A stretch of 32,024 nucleotides of DNA from contig JALVCQ010000091.1 in assembly GCA_027009805.1 (NCBI GenBank), forward strand, positions 1-32,024, in the 5' to 3' direction. Shown in pieces: positions 1-7,472 of the stretch. Under the pieces are notes generated by a model that made no database searches, was not told the DNA's origin, and worked only from the letters and a program-made list of their open reading frames with translations. The stretch's first letter is position 1. Each line of letters starts with the position of its first letter. Both the position numbers and the translations under genes were made by a program. Source of the DNA: Bacteroidota bacterium (GTDB lineage: Bacteria > Bacteroidota > Bacteroidia > JAADEI01 > JALVCQ01).

Positions 1-503
1 GAAATACAGTGCGCCTCATCCACCGCCACAAACGACACCTTGATTTGCTTCAGCAGTTCCAGCGTCGATTCCTTCGTCAGGGTCTCGGGCGCCACATACA
101 CCATCTTGGCCTTCCCCTGCAAGATGTCACTGCGCACCGTTTCCAGCTGGCGCTTCGTCAGGCTCGAATTAAGAAAGTGGGCGATGTTGTCCTGCTCGCC
201 GTATGCCCGAATGCTGTCCACCTGATTTTTCATCAGCGCAATCAGCGGCGAGATGATGACCGCAATGCCCGGCGAGATCAGCGCCGGCAGTTGATAGGTC
301 AGGCTCTTGCCGCCGCCGGTGGGCATCACCACAAACACATTGTGCCCTTGCAGCAGGCTCACGATCACGTCTTCCTGTTGGCCCCGAAAGCTCGAAAAGC
401 CGAAATACTCGTGCAGGGCTTTGCGGGCCGCCTCCCGAAGCGCCGACTCATCTCCTTCCAGCACAGGGGGCAATGTCGGCGCCTTCACGTCTTCCTTCGT
501 CAT
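1..503 (-). CDS. recQ: ATP-dependent DNA helicase RecQ, N-terminal part (3' end outside window)
   Basis: Partial gene absent from the ORF track because it has no stop inside the window. I read it by reverse-complementing bases 1-503: it starts with an ATG at 503 and stays open for 167 codons. It shows superfamily 2 helicase motifs in order: a FSSFRGQQEDVI Q-motif-like stretch (about residues 36-47), Walker A MPTGGGKS (about 60-67), SPLIALMKNQVDSI (motif Ia) and VAVDEAHCIS (DEAH, motif II) at the window edge. RecQ is a 3'-5' DNA helicase of recombination and replication repair; Bacteroidota copies are usually over 600 aa, so about a quarter is seen here. A consensus Bacteroidota promoter ends about 26 bp upstream of the ATG, which supports this start. 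Family assignment is firm; the rest of the domain order (RQC, HRDC) cannot be seen. Confidence 0.93.
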   Translation of the reverse strand, partial: MTKEDVKAPTLPPVLEGDESALREAARKALHEYFGFSSFRGQQEDVIVSLLQGHNVFVVMPTGGGKSLTYQLPALISPGIAVIISPLIALMKNQVDSIRAYGEQDNIAHFLNSSLTKRQLETVRSDILQGKAKMVYVAPETLTKESTLELLKQIKVSFVAVDEAHCI

Positions 504-528
504 GCACAGTCCGTTGTAAAGCGTTTGA

Positions 529-559
529 CAAAGATAATCATCTATCCAGATGTCTTCAA
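529..559 (-). promoter_or_regulatory. Bacteroidota-type promoter of recQ
   Basis: On the minus strand a TTG (-33 element, plus-strand 557-559) is followed after 20 bases by TATCTTTG (plus-strand 529-536), a perfect match to the TAnnTTTG -7 box used by the Bacteroidota primary sigma factor. The predicted transcript would begin near 522, about 20 bases before the recQ ATG. Confidence 0.65.
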
Positions 560-599
560 CGCTTTTCGCTGTTTGGTTTGTTCTTTTTTCGATGCATGA

Positions 600-811
600 T
601 TTGGGCGTGCCCCTCCGGCCCTGACGGGCCTTCGGGTCGGGCCCCTGCGGGCTCGGCGGTTCGCCTCGGCCCTTCCGCCGCCTTCCCACCGCACCGCCCG
701 CGCGGCATTTCTAGCCCATAGGGCGACGCACGCGTCGCCCCTACAACCCCCACCCCACCAGCGGCGTCGGTCCGCCTCGCTCCCGCTCGGCGCCCTCCGG
801 GCCCCTCACGC
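600..811 (+). repeat. Dispersed mosaic intergenic repeat, copy A
   Basis: GC-rich block between recQ and the SpoU methyltransferase. It begins TTTGGGCGTGCCCC, continues GGGTCGGGCCCCTGCGGG and CTCGGCGGTTCGCCTCGG, and ends GCGCCCTCCGGGCCCCTCACGC. The same left and right ends occur at 16974-17188 (same orientation) and 13744-13983 (inverted). In this copy the middle differs: it lacks the CTTCGACTCCGCTCAG and CTGAGCTTGTCGAAGG modules and instead holds a palindrome at 719-744. No ORF in it resembles a protein; the 125 aa minus-strand ORF is low-complexity repeat translation. Confidence 0.85.
719..744. repeat. Short palindrome inside repeat copy A
   Basis: GGGCGACGC, a two-base spacer and GCGTCGCCC form 9-bp inverted arms (721-740), flanked by ATA and CTAC. 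It resembles the TAGGGGC...GCCCCTA palindromes elsewhere in the window, but with a GCGACGC core rather than GCACGGC. The function is unknown. It could fold as a hairpin in RNA from either strand, but no T-run follows it, so a canonical terminator is unlikely. Confidence 0.7.
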
Positions 812-814
812 GAT

Positions 815-842
815 GTAGGGGCACGGCATGCCGTGCCCCTAC
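815..842. repeat. Perfect 28-bp palindrome, GTAGGGGCAC family
   Basis: The left half GTAGGGGCACGGCA is followed directly by its exact reverse complement, with no spacer. It lies four bases past the end of repeat copy A and about 70 bp from the stop of the SpoU methyltransferase. Related elements occur at 8663-8692 and 13715-13736. REP-like in size and symmetry; I see no adjacent transposase of the RAYT type. Confidence 0.85.
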
Positions 843-913
843 GGAACGCATGTCCATGCGGGCCGTGTTGGTCATCCATCCGTCGGGGCCGACCGGACGG
901 TCGCTCCTGATTG

Positions 914-1465
914 TCATCCGTTGCCTCCGGCAAAGTCCGGATGCATCTGCAACAGGGTGTGATAGAGGACGATGCCGCCGGCGACGGCTACGTTCAGGGA
1001 ATGTTTGGTGCCGAATTGCGGGATTTCTATGGCGCCGTCCGCCGCCGTTAGAAACGGATCCGACACGCCATAGACTTCATTGCCCAGCACCAACGCCACC
1101 CGCTCGGAAGGCCCGATGGACCATTGCGGCAGCGGTATGCTTTCATCGGTCTGCTCCACCACCCAGAGCGCCCAGCCGTCGGCCCGCAGGCGGTCGATCA
1201 ACGGCGGGGCGGCCGCAAAGTATTCCCAAGCCACGCTGCGCGTGGCGCCCAGCGCCGTCTTTTCAATTTCCCGATGCGGCGGGCGGCCTGTGATTCCCAC
1301 CAGAAAAATTTTTTCCACCAAAAAGGCATCGGCCGTCCGAAACAACGACCCCACATTCAACAGGCTTCGAATGCCGTCGAGCACCAGACTCACCGGTAAC
1401 TTCGGCCGAGCCCGATATTCCTCCGCCGAAGGCCGCCCCAACTGATCGAGCGACAACCGGCGCAT
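914..1465 (-). CDS. TrmH/SpoU-family RNA 2'-O-ribose methyltransferase
   Basis: A 183-aa SAM-dependent methyltransferase of the SPOUT (trefoil-knot) class, predicted to methylate a ribose 2'-OH in tRNA or rRNA. The three SpoU motifs are visible: NVGSLFRTADAF with a following beta strand (motif 1), LVLGNEVYGVSD (motif 2) and HSLNVAVAGGIVLYH (motif 3). It has no long N-terminal substrate-binding domain, so it is a minimal TrmH-like form. The ORF track extends it to 1822, but that extension is the upstream amidohydrolase read in another frame. The true start is ATG at 1465, sharing one base with the amidohydrolase TGA (TGATG), a typical translational coupling. The exact RNA target cannot be told; a tRNA (TrmL/TrmH-like) or 23S rRNA role are both possible. 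Confidence 0.85.
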   Translation of the reverse strand: MRRLSLDQLGRPSAEEYRARPKLPVSLVLDGIRSLLNVGSLFRTADAFLVEKIFLVGITGRPPHREIEKTALGATRSVAWEYFAAAPPLIDRLRADGWALWVVEQTDESIPLPQWSIGPSERVALVLGNEVYGVSDPFLTAADGAIEIPQFGTKHSLNVAVAGGIVLYHTLLQMHPDFAGGNG

Positions 1466-2661
1466 CACGAGGGGATGGCAAAGGCCGCCGAGGTCATCGT
1501 CAGCAGGCCGTAATAAAACACATCGGGATGGACGTCGAAGGTGGCCGTGTGCACCTGCCGGATACCGGGCCACGCGGGGTCTTTTACGCCGATGCGAAAG
1601 AAACAGCCCGGCACCTCCTGCACGTAGAAGGCGAAGTCTTCGGCCGTCATCCGCGGCAGGATGGGCCGCACGTTGTCCTCGCCCAGCATCGCGGCCACCT
1701 GACGGCGCACTGCCTCGGTGGCCGCCGGGTCGTTGACCAGCGGCGGATAGCCGTCCACCAGCCGCACTTCCGCCGTCGCCCCCCAGAAGCGCACCCATGG
1801 CGGCACCTCGTCCCGAAGCCATTTCTTAATGCGGCGGCGCAGCGGCTCGTTGAACGTCCGCAACGTGCCCAGCAATTCCACTTCGTCCGGCACCACGTTC
1901 ACGGCATGGCCGCCGGCAAACTTGCCGAAGTTGAGCACTACCGGCTCAAATGGTGAGACTTCAAACGACAGCCGCGTCTGGATGGCCGACACCAGATGCG
2001 CCCCCACCCGAATGGGGTTGATGGTCTCGTGCGGAATGGCGGCATGCCCGCCTTTGCCGCGAAGGGTCATGTGAATCTCATCGGTGGAAGCCATAAAGGG
2101 CCCCGGACAAAAGCCCGCCGAGCCCACCGGCAAATCAGGCGCCACGTGTTGGCCGTAAATAACCTTTACTCCATCTAATACGCCTTCCCGGATCATCAGC
2201 GAAGCGCCCCCGGGCGACTTTTCTTCCGCCGGCTGGAAAATCAACTTCACCGAGTAAGGCAGTTCCGATTGCATCTGTTGCAGCAGCCGGGCCGCCCCCA
2301 ACAACAACGACGTGTGGACGTCGTGCCCGCATGCATGCATCACCCCCGGATTTTCCGACCGATAAGGCACGTCGTTTTCCTCGGCGATCGGCAGGGCGTC
2401 GATATCGGCCCGAAGCGCCACCCATACCTGCGGTTCCTTGCCGCGGATATAGCCTATCGTCCCCGTGTCGGCCGCCGTATCGTAAGGGATGCCCCAGCTG
2501 TTGAGTTGGTCCCGAATGAATGCCGCCGTGCGGTGTTCTTCAAATGACAATTCGGGACGGCGATGAAGATGTTCGCGCCAGCGGCGCACTTCCGGCGCCA
2601 TGGCGGCCGCCGATTGTTTCAACCGTTCCCGAAGAACCGAGGTGAACGTTGTTTGAGTCAC
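1465..2661 (-). CDS. M20-family amidohydrolase (N-acyl-L-amino acid / hippurate hydrolase type)
   Basis: A 398-aa zinc-dependent amidohydrolase of peptidase family M20D, predicted to cleave N-acyl amino acids or related amides in the cytoplasm. Metal-site motifs are intact: ACGHDVHTS (Cys111, His113), FQPAEEKSPGG (Glu146 as likely base, Glu147 as ligand), YGQHVAP (His172) and RQVHTATFDV near the C-terminus (His about 371). The central GKGGHAAIPHETINP segment is the dimerisation (M20_dimer) domain. The length is normal for the family. The start is a GTG at 2661; the first internal ATG (residue 21) would remove part of the first helix, so GTG is preferred. It is co-transcribed and coupled with the downstream methyltransferase. 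It diverges from the CHU_C gene at 2765 across about 100 bp. Substrate is not determinable from sequence. Confidence 0.92.
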   Translation of the reverse strand: MTQTTFTSVLRERLKQSAAAMAPEVRRWREHLHRRPELSFEEHRTAAFIRDQLNSWGIPYDTAADTGTIGYIRGKEPQVWVALRADIDALPIAEENDVPYRSENPGVMHACGHDVHTSLLLGAARLLQQMQSELPYSVKLIFQPAEEKSPGGASLMIREGVLDGVKVIYGQHVAPDLPVGSAGFCPGPFMASTDEIHMTLRGKGGHAAIPHETINPIRVGAHLVSAIQTRLSFEVSPFEPVVLNFGKFAGGHAVNVVPDEVELLGTLRTFNEPLRRRIKKWLRDEVPPWVRFWGATAEVRLVDGYPPLVNDPAATEAVRRQVAAMLGEDNVRPILPRMTAEDFAFYVQEVPGCFFRIGVKDPAWPGIRQVHTATFDVHPDVFYYGLLTMTSAAFAIPS

Positions 2662-2737
2662 TATCAGGGTTTGAGCAATTGCAAAATAAAGCGTTCAGTG
2701 CCTTTCGATGATTTTTCGGCAATTGGCCCCAATCCGG

Positions 2738-2745
2738 TATTTTTA
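2738..2745 (+). promoter_or_regulatory. Possible -7 box of the first CHU_C gene
   Basis: TATTTTTA is a near match to TAnnTTTG, about 20 bp before the GTG at 2765. If used, it would place the transcription start after the ORF-track ATG at 2708, favouring the GTG. No good TTTG element is found at the right distance, so this is weak. Confidence 0.25.
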
Positions 2746-2764
2746 TGCCCCCGAATTCGAATCC

Positions 2765-5197
2765 GTGGCAAGCCTATCCCATAAACTACTGATCGGTCTT
2801 CTTTTCCTTGGGCTCATGGAGGGCCGCGCACAACCTTCGTTGGAGGCCGGCAACTGGTTTTTCGGCGACCGGGCGGGCATAACCTTCTTGACTCGGCCGC
2901 CTTCGCCGCTGATGGCGGGGCAAACCCATCTTCACAATTACGGCCCCTATCCCCAACGAGGCGTGAGCACCATCAGCGACCGCAACGGCCAGCTTATCTG
3001 TTACACCAACGGCGAAATGTTATTCAACCGCCATCACGGGACGGCTGTCAACGGCGGCAACATCGGCGGGCATGGCTTTGCCTCGCAGACGCTGATTCTG
3101 CCGCAACCGGGAAATCGAAGCCTCTATTACATCTTCACCACCGACAGCTGGATGCGCAACTACGGCAACGGGCTTCGCTATTCCATATACAATGCTTGTT
3201 CCGACTCGGTCATCTCCAAAAACAACCCGCTCCTGGCCAATGCGGCTGAAAACGTGGCCGCCATTCAGCATGCCAACGGCACCGACTACTGGATAGTTTC
3301 TTATACCCGCAACACCGACAGCTTTTACACATTCCGTCTTTCGGACCTGGGTCTGACCGCCGGCCCGACCAGCCAGAGCGGTTTTTCAGCGGCGCCCACC
3401 AGCCAGCCCAAACGGGGAAAAATGGGCCAGGGCGAGCTGAAAATATCCCCCAACGGCACCTATCTGGCCATGGCCCACACCGCCGTGCCCGACACACTGT
3501 ATGCCACGCTGGTGGTATGCCGGTTCGACCGCAACACAGGCGCTGTTTCCAATTGCATTCAATTGCCCACCGACGGCGCCGAATGGAGTCTGGCTTTCTC
3601 GATGGATGAAAGCCGCCTGTTCGTCGGTCAGCTGGCGGGACGCATAGTCAGCTATACACTCTCGCCCACCCTCGACTCCGCCACGATTCAGAACTCCCGC
3701 ACCATCGTAGTTGATACGCCCACTGGCATCATCGGCGGGTTGCAACTGGGCATCGACTCCAATATTTACGTGACAAGAGGTTTTTATTTAGGCCGCATTT
3801 CTCCGCTGACAGGCTATGCCTTTCAAGACAGCTTCATCAACCTTCAAGGCCGCTATGCCCGATATTCGCTGCCCAATCTGCCGGCCGGGTTCCGATATTT
3901 TCCCAAAGCGTGGTTTCATACGCCCTATATCGAGCTGGCGGACAGCACGGTATGTGCGGGGTCCGAGTCGGCGGTGGCTTTTTATCCGGAAGGAGAAGGG
4001 GGATGGCATTATTACTGGGATTTCGGGGACGGCTCTCCTATCTATCACACCCTGAACGACTCCGGAAAAGCCACCCATATTTATAATCAGCCGGGGCAAT
4101 ATGCTGTTCAGCTCGTTGTTGATGACGGCTGTTTTATCGACACCGCCGACACCACCACGGTCACCGTTGTGGGCATCTCGGCCGTGTTGCCCATCGACAC
4201 GATGTTTTGCCTCAACACCACCGCCGAGGTGCCGCTGCACACCGAGGGCACCGATTCCGCCGTGTCCGTCTCATGGTTTTTAAACGATACGCTGCAATGC
4301 ATAGACTGCGACACCTTTCGTTTTTTCGTCGCTGACAGCGCCGGAGGGGAAGTCAAACTGCAAGTGGTGTCATCGGAGGGATGCATCACCACCGATTCAT
4401 TTTCCTTTCTCATTTCGGCTCCGCCGCCACCTGATTTTACCATCCTCAACGTCCCCTGTGAGGGCGACACCGCTTTCTTTTACAACCAAACCGACACTTC
4501 CCGCTTTGTGATGTTTGAATGGCACTTTGCCGATTTTCAAGACGGCCAAGATTACACATATCACGCCACTTACATTTATGATCATGCCGGCCATTACGAC
4601 CCTTTTCTGGTGAGCATCGACTCGTTCGGGTGTCGCGACACGGTCAGTCGGCCGATTCGGGTAAAACATCAACCCAAATTCTCCGCCGGTGCGGATATGA
4701 AATTGTGTGCCGGTCAGGCCGCCACCTTAGGATTTGGGGCCGACTCGTTGATTGCACGGTATAACTTTCTCTGGACGCCGTCCGACTATCTCTCTTGCTA
4801 CCGCTGTCCGCACCCTATCGCCACCCCCCGAGACTCCATCACCTATACGCTGACGGTTATTGACACCAACGGATGTCAGGCCAGCTCTTCGGTCCGCCTC
4901 CTTATCCCCTATTATGAAGACAAGGCCTTCTTTCCCAACGCGTTTACGCCCAATGACGACCGTCGAAACGACAGGCTCTTTCTGGTGGGGACCTGCATCC
5001 GACGTTCCTATCTGGCCGTTTACAGCCGATGGGGCGACCTGCTTTATGAAACCGACGATCCCCGCCGGCCATGGGACGGGAGCATCCCCGGCCGAGGCGG
5101 GAAAATCGGTGAAGGCGTTTACCTTTACGACCTCTTTATCGAATTTTACAGTGGACGACGAGAACGACACCGCAGCACCCTACAAGTGCTTTATTAA
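2765..5197 (+). CDS. Secreted multidomain surface protein, PKD domains and CHU_C (type B T9SS) sorting domain
   Basis: Predicted secreted or surface protein of 810 aa from the GTG at 2765 (829 aa from the ORF-track ATG at 2708). I prefer the GTG because it gives a clean signal peptide (SHKLLIGLLFLGLMEGRAQ), whereas the ATG adds 19 residues before it. Numbering from the ATG, residues 45-400 form a propeller-like region starting GNWFFGDRAGITF, a known Bacteroidota architecture. PKD-like domains follow: WHYYWDFGDGSP (about 435) and FEWHFADFQDGQDY (about 600), with a further Ig-like segment (QPKFSAGADMKLC). The C-terminus has AFFPNAFTPNDDRRND, YSRWGDLLYETDD and GEGVYLYDLFIE, the gliding-motility-associated CHU_C domain used for T9SS export. 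Many Asp/Thr/Cys repeats fit an extracellular adhesin. No T9SS machinery gene is in the window. The function beyond surface attachment is unknown. Confidence 0.85.
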   Translation: MASLSHKLLIGLLFLGLMEGRAQPSLEAGNWFFGDRAGITFLTRPPSPLMAGQTHLHNYGPYPQRGVSTISDRNGQLICYTNGEMLFNRHHGTAVNGGNIGGHGFASQTLILPQPGNRSLYYIFTTDSWMRNYGNGLRYSIYNACSDSVISKNNPLLANAAENVAAIQHANGTDYWIVSYTRNTDSFYTFRLSDLGLTAGPTSQSGFSAAPTSQPKRGKMGQGELKISPNGTYLAMAHTAVPDTLYATLVVCRFDRNTGAVSNCIQLPTDGAEWSLAFSMDESRLFVGQLAGRIVSYTLSPTLDSATIQNSRTIVVDTPTGIIGGLQLGIDSNIYVTRGFYLGRISPLTGYAFQDSFINLQGRYARYSLPNLPAGFRYFPKAWFHTPYIELADSTVCAGSESAVAFYPEGEGGWHYYWDFGDGSPIYHTLNDSGKATHIYNQPGQYAVQLVVDDGCFIDTADTTTVTVVGISAVLPIDTMFCLNTTAEVPLHTEGTDSAVSVSWFLNDTLQCIDCDTFRFFVADSAGGEVKLQVVSSEGCITTDSFSFLISAPPPPDFTILNVPCEGDTAFFYNQTDTSRFVMFEWHFADFQDGQDYTYHATYIYDHAGHYDPFLVSIDSFGCRDTVSRPIRVKHQPKFSAGADMKLCAGQAATLGFGADSLIARYNFLWTPSDYLSCYRCPHPIATPRDSITYTLTVIDTNGCQASSSVRLLIPYYEDKAFFPNAFTPNDDRRNDRLFLVGTCIRRSYLAVYSRWGDLLYETDDPRRPWDGSIPGRGGKIGEGVYLYDLFIEFYSGRRERHRSTLQVLY

Positions 5198-5222
5198 TCA
5201 TCACACCTAAAACGATACGTTT

Positions 5223-6584
5223 ATGGCCGTTACATCTTCTAAGAAGCGGGGCTCGTGGAGTTCCTCCCTTGGATTCATTCTGGCGGCCGCCGGCTCGGCC
5301 GTAGGGCTGGGCAATATCTGGCGGTTTCCTTATCTGACGGGACAAAACGGCGGTGCCGCGTTCGTGCTGATATACGTCGCCTGCGTAGTGCTTATCGGCA
5401 TCCCGCTGCTTTTCAATGAAATGGCGCTGGGCCGCTTTACCCGCAAAGGGCCTGTGGGAGCATTCAAAGCCATTAAGCCGGGCTCTCTCTGGGCACTGGT
5501 GCCCTGGCTGTCTGTGATATCCTGCTTTGTGGTGCTCAGCTACTACAGTGTCATCGCCGGCTGGACGGTTGGATACGTGGGAAAGCTGCTCATCGGCGAC
5601 GCTACGCCCTTCGGGGATTTCGTTAAAAACCCGGCGATTGTGCTGGGCACGATGGCCGTCTTTATCTTCCTGACCATCTACATCGTCTCCGGCGGCGTGG
5701 AAAAAGGCATTGAAAAATGGTCGAAAATCCTGATGCCGATCCTCTTCTTATTACTGGTGATGATTACCATACGAAGTCTTACTCTCGATGGGGCCGGTAA
5801 GGGGGTGGATTTCTATCTGGTTCCTGATTTTTCTAAAATTACATGGCAAACCTGGCTGGTGGCGCTGGGGCAGGCCTTCTTCTCGATGAGCGTGGGATGG
5901 GGCATCATGATAGCTTATGCATCATATATGCCCCGTGAAACCAACATGGTCAGCAGTGGATTGTGGGTGGCTGTAGCCGACACGGCCGTGGCGCTATTGG
6001 GCGGCTTGATGATTTTCCCCGCTGTGTTCGCCTTCGGCAAAGAGCCTGCCGCAGGTGCTACGCTGGTGTTTCAGGTGCTTCCCGATATTTTTTCGCAAAT
6101 GCCGCTGGGTAATATTCTTGGCGCTCTGTTTTTCGTGTTGTTGGTGGTGGCTGCCCTCACCTCGTCTATCTCGATGCTGGAAGTCTCTGCCGGCTATTTT
6201 GTTGATGAAAAAGGATGGAACCGAAAAATGGCTGTGTGGATTGTGGGAATTGCCGCCTTCCTTGTGGGCATTCCGTCTGCGCTGTCATTTGGTGCCAGCG
6301 AGTGGCTTTCCAGTATTTCCTTGCTGGGCAAAACCGGCTTCCTCGAAATCGTCGATCACCTGTTCGGCAACTTTGTCATCATCTTCTTTGCCCTGCTGAC
6401 CACGGTGTTTGTGGGATGGGTGTGGGGCCACCGCCATGCTATTAAGGAACTGGCCACCGGAGCAGCCGGTTTTGCCCGCCCCCTCATTGGAGGACTTTCC
6501 GCCGGCGACATCTGGGCCTTTTTTATCCGCTTCATTGCCCCCATTGTCATCTTTCTGATGATTTACTTTCAGGTTTCGGAATAG
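5223..6584 (+). CDS. Sodium-dependent transporter, neurotransmitter:sodium symporter (SNF) family
   Basis: A 453-aa inner-membrane symporter of the LeuT-fold NSS family, expected to import amino acids or related solutes with Na+. The diagnostic TM1 signature is present near residues 17-45: GSAVGLGNIWRFPYLTGQNG, containing the unwound Na+/substrate-binding turn. Further membrane segments follow throughout (for example IAVFIF-like, LLGGLMIFPAVFAFG and FFVLLVVAALTSSISMLEV, the latter being the TM8 region). The length suits bacterial NSS members with 11-12 helices; the last helix is FIAPIVIFLMIYFQV. It starts at ATG 5223, 25 bp after the CHU_C gene. A GTG-started HhH protein follows 6 bp downstream, suggesting co-transcription. 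Substrate identity cannot be read from the sequence. Confidence 0.92.
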   Translation: MAVTSSKKRGSWSSSLGFILAAAGSAVGLGNIWRFPYLTGQNGGAAFVLIYVACVVLIGIPLLFNEMALGRFTRKGPVGAFKAIKPGSLWALVPWLSVISCFVVLSYYSVIAGWTVGYVGKLLIGDATPFGDFVKNPAIVLGTMAVFIFLTIYIVSGGVEKGIEKWSKILMPILFLLLVMITIRSLTLDGAGKGVDFYLVPDFSKITWQTWLVALGQAFFSMSVGWGIMIAYASYMPRETNMVSSGLWVAVADTAVALLGGLMIFPAVFAFGKEPAAGATLVFQVLPDIFSQMPLGNILGALFFVLLVVAALTSSISMLEVSAGYFVDEKGWNRKMAVWIVGIAAFLVGIPSALSFGASEWLSSISLLGKTGFLEIVDHLFGNFVIIFFALLTTVFVGWVWGHRHAIKELATGAAGFARPLIGGLSAGDIWAFFIRFIAPIVIFLMIYFQVSE

Positions 6585-6590
6585 GGATGG

Positions 6591-7439
6591 GTGTGGCGGC
6601 ACATTAGGGATTTCGCCCGATTTTTCACGGGCGACTTTTTCCGTCTTCATCGCCTCGAACGGGTCGGATATGCCGCTGTCGGCGTCTTCCTGTTGCTGGC
6701 AATTGTCACGATTAATTACTTGATTCCGCGCTTTACGGCACCGCCCGCCGTTGACTCGGCGGCCCTTTCCCGGGCATGGCAGCACCTAAAAGAACAGACC
6801 CGCATCCGCATCATCCATCCCTTTGACCCCAACCATGTATCCGACACCTTCCTGCGGGCCATGAACCTCCCTGAGGACGTGATCCAGCAGTGGATGCGCC
6901 GACTGGAATGGGGACACCAATTCAGGGAGGCCACCGACTTATGGCAACTGCCGGCGATGGACTCGGCGCTGTGGGAACAACTGGCCCCGGCGCTCATCTT
7001 TCCTTCCCGGCAAAAACCAGTGCCACAAACGCCGAAGCCGGCTCCTCCCGCCCCTCACCGGGATCTGAACCACGCCTCCGAAGCGGAGCTCCAACGTCTC
7101 GTTCCTCAATGGCTGGCCCGCCGAATCATCAAATACCGCCGGCTGCTCGGCGGGTTCGTCCGATGGGAACAACTGCGGGAGGTGTATGGATTGAAACCGC
7201 CCACCCTCCAACGCCTTCAACAGCATTTCTTTTTGCCCGACACGCCGCTGCAACGCATCCACGTCAACAAAGCCTCTTTTTACACCCTCCGCCGCCATCC
7301 TTACATATCCGAAGGCATGGCCCGACGGCTCGTGGAATGGCGCCGCTGGAACGGCCCTGTCCCGTCCCTCGACACGCTGGCTGCGCTGTGGCCCGCCGAC
7401 ACCTTTCAGCGGCTCCGGCCCTACCTGACCGCTGAATAG
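6591..7439 (+). CDS. Membrane-anchored helix-hairpin-helix (ComEA-like) protein
   Basis: A 282-aa protein with one N-terminal membrane anchor (VGYAAVGVFLLLAIVTINYLI, about residues 24-44) and three helix-hairpin-helix-type units: FDPNHVSDTFLRAMNLP (about 77-93), LNHASEAELQRLVPQWLARRI (about 157-177) and VNKASFYTLRRHPYISEGMA (about 224-243). Pro-rich spacers join them. HhH units bind the DNA backbone, and related proteins include the competence receptor ComEA, so a periplasmic DNA-binding role is plausible but inferred. The start is GTG at 6591, since no ATG lies near; an AGGGATGG stretch just ahead is purine-rich. A comEC gene lies about 17 kb further on the other strand, so the two may or may not work together. 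Confidence 0.8.
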   Translation: MWRHIRDFARFFTGDFFRLHRLERVGYAAVGVFLLLAIVTINYLIPRFTAPPAVDSAALSRAWQHLKEQTRIRIIHPFDPNHVSDTFLRAMNLPEDVIQQWMRRLEWGHQFREATDLWQLPAMDSALWEQLAPALIFPSRQKPVPQTPKPAPPAPHRDLNHASEAELQRLVPQWLARRIIKYRRLLGGFVRWEQLREVYGLKPPTLQRLQQHFFLPDTPLQRIHVNKASFYTLRRHPYISEGMARRLVEWRRWNGPVPSLDTLAALWPADTFQRLRPYLTAE

Positions 7440-7447
7440 TAGCTTTG
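7440..7447 (+). promoter_or_regulatory. Likely -7 box of the acyl-CoA dehydrogenase gene
   Basis: TAGCTTTG is a perfect TAnnTTTG match beginning one base after the HhH gene stop and 25 bp before the acyl-CoA dehydrogenase ATG. I see no convincing TTG element 17-23 bases upstream, so the call rests on the -7 box and its position. Confidence 0.45.
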
Positions 7448-7472
7448 CAACTTCATCTAACCGCCATTCTAC

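Noticed and set aside
504-913. tRNA or small RNA gene in the largest intergenic gap
   Set aside because: No cloverleaf or TTC loop pattern found; the sequence is explained by the recQ promoter, repeat copy A and palindromes.
556-933. 125-aa minus-strand ORF in the recQ upstream gap
   Set aside because: Translates the mosaic repeat and palindromes; such repeats often give spurious Pro/Gly/Arg-rich ORFs.
914-1822. Extended 302-aa version of the SpoU methyltransferase
   Set aside because: The first 119 residues are the amidohydrolase in another frame; the ATG overlapping its stop is the better start.
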